A DNA stretch of 64,000 nucleotides, taken from Pseudomonadota bacterium. GTDB lineage: Bacteria > Pseudomonadota > Alphaproteobacteria > Rhizobiales > Xanthobacteraceae. Location: NCBI GenBank assembly GCA_018242205.1, contig JAFECJ010000010.1, forward strand, positions 1 through 64,000. Direction: 5' to 3'. A model generated the notes under the pieces. It was not told the origin of the DNA. It was given only the letters and a program-made list of their open reading frames with translations, and ran no database searches. Shown piece by piece: positions 52,255 to 62,483 of the stretch (positions are counted from its first letter, which is position 1; every line of letters begins with the position of its first letter). The position numbers and the translations under genes are program-made.

Positions 52255-53556
52255 ATGGCGCTCGGGACCATTGCGATCGGCTTTGCTGCGATGCTGACAC
52301 TGATGTTCGTCGGCCTGCCGGTGGCCGTGTCGATCATCGCGGTCGGTGCGCTCGGCGGCTACCTCGCCTATGGCGCACCGTTGGTCGACATGATGGGCGG
52401 CGTGGTGTGGAGCACGCTCAACAATCCGATCATGACGGCGGTGCCGTTGTTCATGCTGCTCGGCGAAATTCTGCTGCGCGGTGGCATTGCGGACAAGATG
52501 TACGACGCACTTGCGGTCTGGCTCGGGCGGCTGCCGGGCGGCTTGCTGCACACCAATATCGGCACTTGCGCGCTGTTCGCGGCAACCTCCGGCTCATCGG
52601 TCGCGACCGCGGCGACGGTTGGCACCATCGCCTTGCCGGCGCTCAAGGCGCGCGGCTATCCGGAAGCCGCCTCGCTCGGCTCGCTGGCGGCGGGCGGCAC
52701 GCTCGGCATTCTCATCCCGCCCAGCGTCAATCTTCTGGTTTACGGCTCGCTCGCCAATGTGTCGGTCGGCCAATTGTTCATCGCCGGAATCCTGCCCGGC
52801 CTCTTAATGACCGGCCTGTTTTCCGCCTACGTGCTGATCGCGCACGGCGACGCCGGCAATAGCGTGCCAACGCCGCCAATGCCGCTGGCCGAGAAACTGG
52901 TGTTGCTCAAGCATCTGTTTCCGCCCTTCGTGATCTTTTTCGTCGTCATGGGCAGCATCTATGGCGGGCTGGCGACGCCGACCGAGTCGGCGGCACTCGG
53001 CGTCATCGTTGCCATCTTTTTCGTGTGGTGGACCGGGCGTCTCAAGCTGGAACTGCTCGAGCACTGCTTTCGTCAGTCGGCGCGGACCACCGGCATGGTT
53101 ACGCTGGTCATCGTCTGCGCGCTGCTGCTCAATGTCACGCTGTCGATGCTCGGTACGGCGCAAAGCGTCACTGCGTGGGTAGCGACGCTCGGCCTGCATC
53201 GCGTCACGCTGCTGGCGGTGCTGATCGGGTTCTACATCATCCTCGGCATGTTCATGGACGCGATGTCGATGCTGGTGCTGACCGTGCCGATCGCGGTGCC
53301 GATGGTGAAGGCGGTCGGCGTCGATCCGGTCTGGTTCGGCATCTTCATCGTCATCATGTGCGAAATCGCGCTGATCACGCCGCCGGTCGGCATGAACCTG
53401 TTCGTAGTCCAGGGAATCCGGCGTGGTGGCGGCAGTTTCGGCGATGTCGTTCGCGGGTCATTGCCTTACGTCTTCCTGATGATCGGCTGTACCGCGCTTC
53501 TGATCGCGTGGCCGGACATTGCGCTCTGGTTGCCGCACTCGATGGCGGGGCGCTGA
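52255..53556 (+). CDS. TRAP transporter large membrane subunit (DctM family)
   Basis: 433 residues from ATG 52255 (GTG at 52249 is an alternative), with GGGGG just before. Eleven to twelve membrane helices; family motifs TSGSSVATAATVGTIALPALKARGYPEAASLGSLAAGGTLGILIPPS-type region are visible near residues 105-150, with PTESAALGV later and LITPPVGMNLFVVQGI near the end. This subunit carries Na+-coupled transport. Its stop TGA overlaps the racemase-like ATG (TGATG). Confidence 0.95.
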   Translation: MALGTIAIGFAAMLTLMFVGLPVAVSIIAVGALGGYLAYGAPLVDMMGGVVWSTLNNPIMTAVPLFMLLGEILLRGGIADKMYDALAVWLGRLPGGLLHTNIGTCALFAATSGSSVATAATVGTIALPALKARGYPEAASLGSLAAGGTLGILIPPSVNLLVYGSLANVSVGQLFIAGILPGLLMTGLFSAYVLIAHGDAGNSVPTPPMPLAEKLVLLKHLFPPFVIFFVVMGSIYGGLATPTESAALGVIVAIFFVWWTGRLKLELLEHCFRQSARTTGMVTLVIVCALLLNVTLSMLGTAQSVTAWVATLGLHRVTLLAVLIGFYIILGMFMDAMSMLVLTVPIAVPMVKAVGVDPVWFGIFIVIMCEIALITPPVGMNLFVVQGIRRGGGSFGDVVRGSLPYVFLMIGCTALLIAWPDIALWLPHSMAGR

Positions 53557-54245
53557 TGAGCCGCCTTGCCGGGGCCGGCGCGCGTTTGCTGGTGCTCAAT
53601 CCGAATACCAACGAACAGGTGACCGCGAACATCCGCAGCGCGGCCGAGCCCGCCGTTGCGGCCGGCACGCGGCTGACGGTGTGCAATCCGCCCCGCGGAC
53701 CTTTCGCCATCGAAGACGCGGCCGATCGCGCTGAAGCTGAGCCGAACGTGATGGAGCTCATTCGGGCCCAGGCGGCGCAATATGACGCCGTCGTCATGGC
53801 GTGCTTCGACGACATCGCGCTTGATGAAGCGCGTCACGTTGCGGGTTGCCCGGTGATCGGCGCGGTCGAGGCTGCCTTGACGGCGGCGCTGGCGCTGGCG
53901 CCGCGTTTTTCGGTGGTGACGACCGTGGTGGCGGCCGTGCCGACGATCGTCGCGCTGCTGGAGCGCTATGGCGCCGCCGACGTATGCACCGTGCGCGCGG
54001 CCGGCATCGGCGTTGCGGAGGCGGCCTCGGGCGAGGGGGAAGCGAGCCGCAAGATCGCGGCGGCGATTGCCGACGCGGTTCGTCTTGATGGCGCGAAAGC
54101 CGTCATTCTCGGATCGGGCGGACTGGCGGGCCGCGCCGGCGAATTCGCGGCTGCGGCCGGCGTCCCGGTGATCGACGCCATCCTCGCCGCCGTCAGGATG
54201 GCCGAGGACGTGGCGTCAGCGCGTGGTAGAACGGCGGTGCCCTAG
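53556..54245 (+). CDS. Asp/Glu/hydantoin racemase-family protein, second catalytic Cys replaced
   Basis: 229 residues; start overlaps the TRAP stop as TGATG. Fold of Asp/Glu racemases: LLVLNPNTNEQVT (11-23) and first catalytic cysteine C83 in VMACFDDIALDEARH, with E/H near it. The usual second catalytic cysteine in [VI]LGC[AT]G is serine here (S187 in VILGSGGLAGR). So a two-Cys racemization as in hydantoin racemase is unlikely without compensation; a decarboxylase-like or non-standard activity is possible. Ends convergent with the hydrolase, sharing CTAG at 54242-54245. Probably acts on what the TRAP system imports. Confidence 0.85.
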   Translation: MSRLAGAGARLLVLNPNTNEQVTANIRSAAEPAVAAGTRLTVCNPPRGPFAIEDAADRAEAEPNVMELIRAQAAQYDAVVMACFDDIALDEARHVAGCPVIGAVEAALTAALALAPRFSVVTTVVAAVPTIVALLERYGAADVCTVRAAGIGVAEAASGEGEASRKIAAAIADAVRLDGAKAVILGSGGLAGRAGEFAAAAGVPVIDAILAAVRMAEDVASARGRTAVP

Positions 54246-54904
54246 GCCGCCGGCTTGCGTTCGGGAGTCTTGAGACGCTTGTCGAGATACTGTTCGACCG
54301 AACCGAGCAGGGTGTCGACCTTGCCATCGAAGAAGTGGTTGGCACCGGGCACGACCTTCTGTTCGATGACGATGCCCTTCTGCGTCTTCAGCTTCTCGAC
54401 CAAGGTGTTCACGTCCTTGGCCGGCACGACGGCATCCTTGTCGCCGTGGATGATCAGGCCCGAGGACGGGCAGGGCGCCAGGAACGAGAAGTCATAGAGG
54501 TTGGCCGGCGGGCAGATTGAGATGAAGCCCTCGATCTCCGGGCGGCGCATCAGAAGCTGCATGCCGATCCAGGCGCCGAACGAGAAGCCGGCGATCCAGC
54601 ACGACTTCGCCTCCGGATTGATGGTTTGCGCCCAGTCGAGCGCAGCGGCCGCATCCGACAATTCGCCGGTGCCGTGGTCGAAGGAACCCTGCGAGCGGCC
54701 GACGCCGCGGAAATTGAAGCGCAGCGCCGAGAAGCCGCGGTGCACGAAGGCGTAGTAGAGTTGGTAGATGATCGCGTGATTCATTGTCCCGCCGAACTGC
54801 GGGTGCGGGTGCAGGATGATGGCGATGGGGGCGTTCTTCTGTCGGGCCGGGTGGTAACGACCTTCAATTCGGCCGGCCGGACCGGTGAAAATGACCTCTG
54901 GCAT
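54242..54904 (-). CDS. Alpha/beta hydrolase
   Basis: 220 residues from ATG 54904 (in-frame extension to 54970 not supported); GAGG 9 bases before. Alpha/beta hydrolase fold resembling dienelactone hydrolases and PHB-related esterases: HPHPQFGGTMNH oxyanion-type block (32-43), FNFRGVGRSQGSF (64-75), nucleophile S108 in GFSFGAWIG, acid D in HGDKDAVVP and H in GANHFF. Substrate unknown. Divergent from the suf operon; their shared upstream region holds an Irr box. Confidence 0.88.
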   Translation of the reverse strand: MPEVIFTGPAGRIEGRYHPARQKNAPIAIILHPHPQFGGTMNHAIIYQLYYAFVHRGFSALRFNFRGVGRSQGSFDHGTGELSDAAAALDWAQTINPEAKSCWIAGFSFGAWIGMQLLMRRPEIEGFISICPPANLYDFSFLAPCPSSGLIIHGDKDAVVPAKDVNTLVEKLKTQKGIVIEQKVVPGANHFFDGKVDTLLGSVEQYLDKRLKTPERKPAA

Positions 54905-54990
54905 AGGGTCTACCTCTTCAACTTTAAGACGGCCCGCCAAGCCATTGTATTGTCCGGCATTTGGCGGCACTCGGAACCGAACAATCCCTC

Positions 54991-55007
54991 TTTAGAATTG
55001 TTCTAAT
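54991..55007. promoter_or_regulatory. Iron control element (Irr box) upstream of the suf operon
   Basis: TTTAGAATTGTTCTAAT, arms TTTAGAA and TTCTAA(A) around a 3-base centre, a near-perfect match to the rhizobial ICE bound by Irr (TTTAGAA-N3-TTCTAAA). It is 157 bases before the iscS-like start and 86 bases before the hydrolase start in the other direction. Irr controls iron genes in response to heme/iron status. No Rrf2/IscR gene is present at the operon head. Confidence 0.75.
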
Positions 55008-55094
55008 TATATGGTTTTCGCTGGTCAGCGGCGCAACAATGGCTATAAGTGGCCAGTCTGCCAGCACTCGGCAGATGGCGGCTTCTACCACAGG

Positions 55095-55132
55095 CGCTAG
55101 GGCAAAAAGCAAGCTTTTTGCGAGGCCTAGCG
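55095..55132. other. Long hairpin in the suf leader
   Basis: Outer stem CGCTAGG (55095-55101) with CCTAGCG (55126-55132); inner stem GCAAAAAGC (55102-55110) and GCTTTTTGC (55113-55121) around AA. Ends 31 bases before the iscS-like start. No T run follows, so a terminator is unlikely on the plus strand. Confidence 0.55.
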
Positions 55133-55163
55133 GCCGGATGGTACTGCGTTATTCGATGGTTTC

Positions 55164-56321
55164 ATGAGCGACCGGGTCTATTTTGACTGGAATGCGACGG
55201 CACCGCTTCGCGCGGAAGCCAGGGCGGCCGTGCTCGGCGCGCTCGACGTCGTCGCAACGCCGTCGTCGGTCCACAGCGAGGGCCGCGCGGCCCGTGCGGT
55301 CGTCGAACGCGCCCGGTCCCAGGTCGCGGCGCTTGTCGACGCCGAGGCCAAGGAGGTGGTTTTCACCTCCGGCGCGACCGAGGCCAACGTCCTGGCCCTG
55401 ACCCCGGATCTGGTGGCCAGAGGGCGGCAGATCACTTGCGACCGTCTTTTCGTATCCGCGATCGAACACAGCTCCGTGCTGAGCGGCGGCCGTTTCGCGC
55501 CGGAGCAGGTCGAGCGCCTTCCGGTGACCACCGATGGCGTCGTTGATCTGGCGGCGCTGAAGGCCGCGCTCGCGCGCGCCACGACGCCGCTGGTGTCGGT
55601 GATGCACGCCAATAACGAAACCGGCGTCATCCAGCCGATTGCGGAAATTGCTGCCATCGTCCACGAGGCCGGCGGCTTGCTTCATGTCGATGCCGTGCAG
55701 ACCGCGGGCCGTATCGCCTGCGATATCGCGGCGCTGGGCGCCGACATGCTGACGATCTCCTCGCACAAGATCGGCGGGCCGCAGGGCGCCGGCGCCCTGA
55801 TCATGCGCGGCGTGCAGCCAGCCGCAGCGCTGCTCAAGGGCGGCGGGCAGGAGCGCGGGTTCCGCGCCGGTACCGAGAGCGTCGCGGCGATCGCCGGTTT
55901 CGGCGCGGCGGCCGAGGCGGCGGCATCGTCATATGAGGCGTCCGCCGACCGCATGGCGGCGCTGCGCGACCGTTTCGAGACGCTGTTGAAGCATACAAGC
56001 CCGGAAGCGGTGGTGTTCGGTGCCCAAGTTCCGCGCCTGCCGAACACCACGTATTTCTCGGTTCCCGGTCTGAAGGCGGAAACCGCGGTAATCTCCTTTG
56101 ATCTCAATGGTGTGGCGCTATCGTCCGGCTCTGCTTGTTCGTCCGGCAAGGTGACGCAGTCGCACGTCCTGACGGCGATGGCGGCCGATCCGGCGCTGAG
56201 CCCCGGTGCGCTGCGCGTCAGCCTCGGCTGGACCACCGCCGAAACCGATATCGACCGGCTGCTCATTGCTTGGAAGCGTGTGGCCGCAGCACTACTTAAG
56301 AGGCAGGCGCACGCCGCCTGA
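55164..56321 (+). CDS. Cysteine desulfurase (IscS/NifS-like) of the suf operon
   Basis: 385 residues. Removes sulfur from cysteine for Fe-S assembly. PLP-bound K202 in SSHKIGGPQGAG, H101 in SAIEHSSVL and catalytic C325 in LSSGSACSSGK, whose mobile loop is the group I (IscS/NifS) type. Head of the operon; the second desulfurase (SufS) lies five genes downstream. No SufE is present in the window. Confidence 0.95.
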   Translation: MSDRVYFDWNATAPLRAEARAAVLGALDVVATPSSVHSEGRAARAVVERARSQVAALVDAEAKEVVFTSGATEANVLALTPDLVARGRQITCDRLFVSAIEHSSVLSGGRFAPEQVERLPVTTDGVVDLAALKAALARATTPLVSVMHANNETGVIQPIAEIAAIVHEAGGLLHVDAVQTAGRIACDIAALGADMLTISSHKIGGPQGAGALIMRGVQPAAALLKGGGQERGFRAGTESVAAIAGFGAAAEAAASSYEASADRMAALRDRFETLLKHTSPEAVVFGAQVPRLPNTTYFSVPGLKAETAVISFDLNGVALSSGSACSSGKVTQSHVLTAMAADPALSPGALRVSLGWTTAETDIDRLLIAWKRVAAALLKRQAHAA

Positions 56322-56418
56322 ACCGAAGCAACACAGGGACGATCGCGACGGCACACGCGAACCGACCATAACCGACTGATCCAACCCGCGGTCCTTGAAA
56401 CCGTGAGCGGAGGGAAGA

Positions 56419-57941
<1,523 letters not shown>

Positions 57942-57942
<1 letters not shown>

Positions 57943-58241
57943 TGGCTGACCGGAGCAAGCTGAAAGCGGAAGCGGGCGCCTGCCTGGGTCAATCCAAGCC
58001 GGCCGGCGAACTGGTCGATTGCGTGAGCGCACACTTTCCGGACGTCGAGGTATTCCGCGAGAATGACGATCTGATCATCAAGGGCGGCCACCGCTTCTTG
58101 ATCGTGCGCCGGGCTGGACCCGATGCCTTTCGGGTCAGCGAGAACGTATCCGTGCCGTCGACCAACCTGGTCGATTCTGGCGGCGGCATGCCGCGGACGC
58201 TGGACCAGTTAATCGACGAAATCGCCACCTTGGCGGAATGA
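57942..58241 (+). CDS. 99-residue hypothetical protein between sufB and sufC
   Basis: Start ATG 57942 overlaps the sufB stop (TGATG), so translation is coupled; the longer open frame to 57693 lies inside sufB. N-terminal KLKAEAGACLGQSKPAGELVDCV and a beta-rich core (VFRENDDLIIKGGHRFLIVRRAGPDAFRVSEN) with helical end (TLDQLIDEIATLAE). Two cysteines (C14, C27). No known Suf protein (SufE, SufU, SufX) recognised with certainty. Its position in the middle of the core operon suggests a function in the SUF pathway, not established. Confidence 0.8.
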
Positions 58242-58264
58242 TTTAAAAAGAGACGCTGAACATC

Positions 58265-59026
58265 ATGTCGCTGCTTGAGATCAAGAATCTGCATGTCGAG
58301 ATCGAGGACGAGGGCAAGAAGATCCTCAACGGTCTCACTCTGACCATCGAGAAGGGCCAGGTCGCCGCCATCATGGGGCCGAACGGCTCCGGCAAGTCGA
58401 CGCTGGCTTATGTGCTCGCTGGCCGGCCCGGCTACGCGGTCACCGAAGGCGACATCCTGCTCGACGGTGAAAGCATTCTCGACATGGCGCCAAACGAGCG
58501 CGCCGCCAAGGGCGTGTTCCTCGCCTTCCAGTATCCGGTCGAAGTGCCGGGCGTCGCCACCATGACTTTCCTGCGCACCGCGCTCAACGCCCAGCGCAAG
58601 CTGCGCGGCGAAGGTGAAATTTCGACGCCGGAATTCCTGAAGCTCGTGCGCGCGGAAGCGGGCGACCTCGGCATCAACCAGGACATGTTGCGCCGTGGCG
58701 TCAATGTCGGCTTCTCTGGCGGCGAGAAGAAGCGCGCCGAGATCCTGCAGATGGCGATTTTGCAGCCGCGTATCGCCGTCCTCGACGAAACCGACTCGGG
58801 CCTCGACATCGACGCGCTGCGTATCGTCTCGGAAGGCGTCAATCGCCTGCGCTCGCCGGAGCGCTCGATGATCGTCATCACGCATTATCAGCGGCTCTTG
58901 AACTACATCGTGCCGGATGTCGTGCACGTGCTGGCCAAGGGCCGCGTCGTGCGCACCGGCGGCAAGGAGCTGGCACTCGAACTCGAGGCCAAGGGCTATG
59001 CGCAGTATACCGACGAGGCGGCGTAA
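58265..59026 (+). CDS. sufC: Fe-S assembly ATPase SufC
   Basis: 253 residues. ABC-type ATPase: Walker A GPNGSGKST (38-46), signature-like LSGGEKKRAEILQMA (with F-S-G-G-E-K-K variant, FSGGEKKR), Walker B IAVLDETDSGLDIDAL with catalytic E. Drives SufB/SufD conformational change. RBS-like AAAAAGAGAC before ATG. In order after the small gene, with a 23-base gap. Confidence 0.98.
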   Translation: MSLLEIKNLHVEIEDEGKKILNGLTLTIEKGQVAAIMGPNGSGKSTLAYVLAGRPGYAVTEGDILLDGESILDMAPNERAAKGVFLAFQYPVEVPGVATMTFLRTALNAQRKLRGEGEISTPEFLKLVRAEAGDLGINQDMLRRGVNVGFSGGEKKRAEILQMAILQPRIAVLDETDSGLDIDALRIVSEGVNRLRSPERSMIVITHYQRLLNYIVPDVVHVLAKGRVVRTGGKELALELEAKGYAQYTDEAA

Positions 59027-59035
59027 GGTTTGACG

Positions 59036-60349
59036 ATGGCTGACGTGACTCCCATCAAGACTCCCGCTGAGCAGGCGCTCGCCGCCGCCTATAACGGTGC
59101 GCGCGGCAAGCTGCCGGGGCAGGGCACCATCGCCATTCTGCGCGCCGACGCCTTCAAGCGCTTCGACGCCAAGGGGTTGCCGCACCGACGCGTCGAGGAA
59201 TGGAAATACACGGACCTGCGCACGCTATTGAGCGACGCGCTGCCGCTGGCGACCCCGCCCGACGCCGAGGCCAGGAAGACAGCGAAGGATTCGGGCGCGG
59301 TGTTCGCCGCCCTGAACCCGCGCCAACTGGTGTTCGTCGACGGCGCCTTCGTGCCGGAACTGTCGGACCTGTCGCCGGAGCCGGGTTTGACCATCGGTTC
59401 GATGGCGGAGGCGCTGCTCAAGGGAGACGCTCTGGTCGCGGCGCATCTCGGCAAGACCTTCGAGAGCGACGATACGGCGCTGGCGCTCAACACGGCGATG
59501 ATGGGCGATGGCGCGGTGATCCGGGTCGCCGCTGGCGCGGCGCTGACGCGGCCGCTGCAACTTGTCTATTTCACCGCGACCGAGACCTCGAATTACACGC
59601 GCTCGCTCATCGTCATCGAGAAGGGCGCCCAGGCGGCGATAGCCGAAACTCATGACGGCTGCGCCGCGCAGGTCAACACCGCGCTCGAACTCGTCGTCGG
59701 CGACGAGGCCCAGGTCGATTACTTCAAGATCGTGGCGGCGCGCGGCATCCACGTCGGCAGCCTGTTGATGAGCGTCGGCAAGAAGGCGCGCTTCGATACC
59801 TTCGTGCTCAACCAGGAAGTCGGCGTCGTCCGCAATCAGAGCTTCATCCGATTTGCCGGCGAGCATTCGACCGGCTCGGTGCGCGGGGTCAATTTGCTAC
59901 GCGGTGAGGAGCATGTCGACAATACGCTACTGATCGAGCATGCCGCCGCGCATTGTGCCGGCCGCGAGCAGTTTAAGGCGGTGCTCGACGGCGAGAGCCG
60001 CTCGGTGTTCCAGGGCAAGATCGTGGTCAAGCCCGGCGCGCAGAAGACCGATAGCAAGATGATGACGCGGGCGCTGCTGCTGTCCGACAAGGCCGAAGCC
60101 GACAACAAGCCGGAATTGGAAATCTTCGCCGACGACGTGGTCTGCGGTCACGGCGCCACCGCCGGCGCGCTCGATCCGACGCTGAAATTCTATCTGATGT
60201 CGCGCGGCATCGACGAGGCCCAGGCCGAGACGCTGCTGATCCAGGCCTTCATCGGCGAGACGGTGGAGGAAATCCCGCATGAAGGTTTCCGCGACGCCAT
60301 TATGAGCGCCGCGCTGGATTGGCTGAAGACCCGTGAGGTCAAGCCATGA
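59036..60349 (+). CDS. sufD: Fe-S assembly protein SufD
   Basis: 437 residues from ATG 59036 (a TTG two codons before is an alternative), 9 bases after the sufC stop. SufB/SufD-family beta-helix protein; features: RRVEEWKYTDLRTLL N-terminal block, TRSLIVIEKGAQAAIAETHDG, HVDNTLLIEHAAAHCAGREQFKAVLDGESRSVFQGKIVV and KPELEIFADDVVCGHGATAGALDP. Forms SufBC2D. Stop overlaps the sufS start by 4 bases (ATGA). Confidence 0.97.
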   Translation: MADVTPIKTPAEQALAAAYNGARGKLPGQGTIAILRADAFKRFDAKGLPHRRVEEWKYTDLRTLLSDALPLATPPDAEARKTAKDSGAVFAALNPRQLVFVDGAFVPELSDLSPEPGLTIGSMAEALLKGDALVAAHLGKTFESDDTALALNTAMMGDGAVIRVAAGAALTRPLQLVYFTATETSNYTRSLIVIEKGAQAAIAETHDGCAAQVNTALELVVGDEAQVDYFKIVAARGIHVGSLLMSVGKKARFDTFVLNQEVGVVRNQSFIRFAGEHSTGSVRGVNLLRGEEHVDNTLLIEHAAAHCAGREQFKAVLDGESRSVFQGKIVVKPGAQKTDSKMMTRALLLSDKAEADNKPELEIFADDVVCGHGATAGALDPTLKFYLMSRGIDEAQAETLLIQAFIGETVEEIPHEGFRDAIMSAALDWLKTREVKP

Positions 60350-61593
60350 ACATGCACGCGGCCATCGCCAACGGCGCCTACGACGTCGACAAGATCCGCG
60401 CCGATTTCCCGGCGCTGGCGATGCAGGTCTATGGCAAGCCGCTCGTTTATCTCGACAACGCCGCTTCGGCGCAGAAGCCGCAGGCCGTACTCGACCGCCT
60501 GACCAAGGCCTATACCCGCGAATACGCCAATGTGCATCGCGGCCTGCACTTCCTCGCCAATGAGGCGACCGAGGCTTACGAAGGCGCGCGAGAGAAGGTC
60601 GCGAGCTTCATCAACGCGCCGCGCAAGGAAGACATCGTTTTCACGCGCAATGCCACCGAGGCGATCAACCTCGTCGCGTCGAGCTTCGGCGCCGGGCGGA
60701 TCGGCGAGGGCGACGAGATCGTGCTCTCGATCATGGAGCACCACTCCAACATCGTGCCCTGGCATTTCTACCGCGAGCGCCACGGCGCGATTTTGAAGTT
60801 CGCGCCGGTCGACGAGGAGGGCAATTTCCTGATCGACGAGTTCGAAAAGCTGCTGTCGCCGCGCACCAAGATGGTGGCCATCACGCAGATGTCGAACGCG
60901 CTCGGCACCGTGGTGCCGGTCAAGGACGTCATCAGGATCGCGCATGCCCGCGGCATTCCGGTGCTGGTCGACGGCGCGCAGAGCTCCGTGCACATGGATA
61001 TCGACGTGCAGGCTCTCGATTGCGATTTCTTCGTGCTGACCGGCCACAAGCTCTACGGCCCGACGGGCATCGGCGCGCTGTACGGCAAGACCCAGCACCT
61101 CGAGGCGATGCGGCCGTTCCTCGGCGGCGGCGAGATGATCCGCGAAGTGTTCGAGGACCGCGTCACCTATGGCGAGCCGCCGCACAAGTTCGAGGCCGGC
61201 ACGCCGGCCATCGTCCAGGCGATCGGGCTCGGGGCCGCGCTCGACTACATCCAGTCGGTCGGCAAGAGCCGCATCCGCGCGCACGAGACCGAGCTCGTCA
61301 AATACGCCCACGAGAAGCTCGGCGCCATCAATTCGCTGCGCATCATCGGAACGGCCAAGGACAAGGGGCCGATCGTCTCCTTCGAGATGAAGGGCGCCCA
61401 TGCCCACGACATCGCCACTGTGATCGACCGCGCGGGCGTCGCCGTGCGCGCCGGCACCCATTGCACTATGCCGCTCCTGGCGCGGTTCGGCGTCACGGCC
61501 ACCTGTCGCGCCTCGTTCGGCATGTACAACACCAAGGCCGAGGTTGACGCCCTGGCCACAGCCCTGATCAAGGCTCAGGAGTTTTTCGCGTGA
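60346..61593 (+). CDS. sufS: Cysteine desulfurase SufS
   Basis: 415 residues. Group II desulfurase: PLP lysine K235 in LTGHKLYGPTGIGALYG, H133-type EHHSNIVPW, and catalytic C373 in RAGTHCTMPLLARFG. Typically needs a sulfur acceptor (SufE or SufU); none is encoded in the window, so either one lies elsewhere or the unknown gene between sufB and sufC or the IscS-like enzyme takes part. Overlaps both neighbours by four bases (sufD, sufT-like). Confidence 0.97.
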   Translation: MNMHAAIANGAYDVDKIRADFPALAMQVYGKPLVYLDNAASAQKPQAVLDRLTKAYTREYANVHRGLHFLANEATEAYEGAREKVASFINAPRKEDIVFTRNATEAINLVASSFGAGRIGEGDEIVLSIMEHHSNIVPWHFYRERHGAILKFAPVDEEGNFLIDEFEKLLSPRTKMVAITQMSNALGTVVPVKDVIRIAHARGIPVLVDGAQSSVHMDIDVQALDCDFFVLTGHKLYGPTGIGALYGKTQHLEAMRPFLGGGEMIREVFEDRVTYGEPPHKFEAGTPAIVQAIGLGAALDYIQSVGKSRIRAHETELVKYAHEKLGAINSLRIIGTAKDKGPIVSFEMKGAHAHDIATVIDRAGVAVRAGTHCTMPLLARFGVTATCRASFGMYNTKAEVDALATALIKAQEFFA

Positions 61594-62024
61594 CCGACAA
61601 TCCCGCAGACGAGACCGTCCAGCAGGCTGCGGCCGGGACCGCCGTCGCCGAGAAGGCGCCGGAGATCAGCGATCCGAATGCCGCCGTGACCGGCGCGTCG
61701 GCGCTGCCGCAGGAAGAGCTGAACCGGCTGACCGACGAGATCGTCGCCGGGCTCAAGACCGTCTACGACCCGGAAATCCCGGCCGACATTTACGAACTCG
61801 GCCTGATCTACAAGATCGACATCGCCGACGACCGCACCGTGAAAGTTGATATGTCGTTGACCTCGCCGAACTGCCCGTCGGCGCAGGAACTGCCGATCAT
61901 GGTCGAGAACGCCGTATCCGCCGTTCCTGGCGTCAAGGAAACCAAGGTCGCCGTGGTCTGGGATCCGCCGTGGGACCCGAGCCGCATGTCCGACGAGGCG
62001 CGGCTCGTTCTCAATATGTGGTGA
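61590..62024 (+). CDS. SufT-like DUF59 (MIP18 family) protein
   Basis: 144 residues from GTG 61590, which overlaps the sufS stop (GTGA). N-terminal 45 residues are disordered; the DUF59 domain follows with IVAGLKTVYDPEIPADIYELGLIYKIDI, SLTSPNCPSAQELPIMVENAV and VVWDPPWDPSRMSDEARLVLNMW. Has the conserved cysteine in PNCPSA. DUF59 proteins (SufT, Cia2/FAM96) help in Fe-S protein maturation. Standard part of alphaproteobacterial suf operons. Confidence 0.93.
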   Translation: MTDNPADETVQQAAAGTAVAEKAPEISDPNAAVTGASALPQEELNRLTDEIVAGLKTVYDPEIPADIYELGLIYKIDIADDRTVKVDMSLTSPNCPSAQELPIMVENAVSAVPGVKETKVAVVWDPPWDPSRMSDEARLVLNMW

Positions 62025-62076
62025 GTACAAATTCCAGAATCGGTGCTTAGATAAGGGTCAACTGACGAGGACGATC

Positions 62077-62469
62077 ATGGCGACTGCCAATCCGAGACCC
62101 CGCCCCCAGGTGATGCGGCTGACCGAAGCCGCGGCGACGCGCATCAAGGCCGTCATGGCCAATGCGGACAAGCCGGTTGCCGGCTTGCGCGTCGGCGTCA
62201 AGAACGGCGGCTGCGCCGGCATGGAATACACCATGGAATATGCCGACGCGGTGAAGCCGAGCGACGAGGTGATCGAGGACAAGGGCGTCAGGATCCTGGT
62301 CGATCCCAAGGCGGTGCTGTTCCTGCTCGGCACCGAGATGGACTACAAGACCGAGAAGCTGTCGTCGCAGTTCGTGTTCAACAATCCGAACCAGACCTCG
62401 GCCTGCGGTTGCGGCGAGAGCGTTCAGCTCACGCCGGCGCAACTCAGCGACGAGAAGCCGGCGCACTAA
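62077..62469 (+). CDS. sufA: A-type Fe-S carrier SufA/IscA
   Basis: 130 residues. HesB/IscA fold with the three cysteines C46 (KNGGCAGMEY), C110 and C112 (TSACGCGES) that bind iron or a cluster. A carrier of Fe-S clusters to target proteins. RBS CGAGGACG before ATG. Last gene of the suf set, 52 bases after the sufT-like gene. Confidence 0.96.
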   Translation: MATANPRPRPQVMRLTEAAATRIKAVMANADKPVAGLRVGVKNGGCAGMEYTMEYADAVKPSDEVIEDKGVRILVDPKAVLFLLGTEMDYKTEKLSSQFVFNNPNQTSACGCGESVQLTPAQLSDEKPAH

Positions 62470-62483
62470 TCCGGAGCGCTGCG

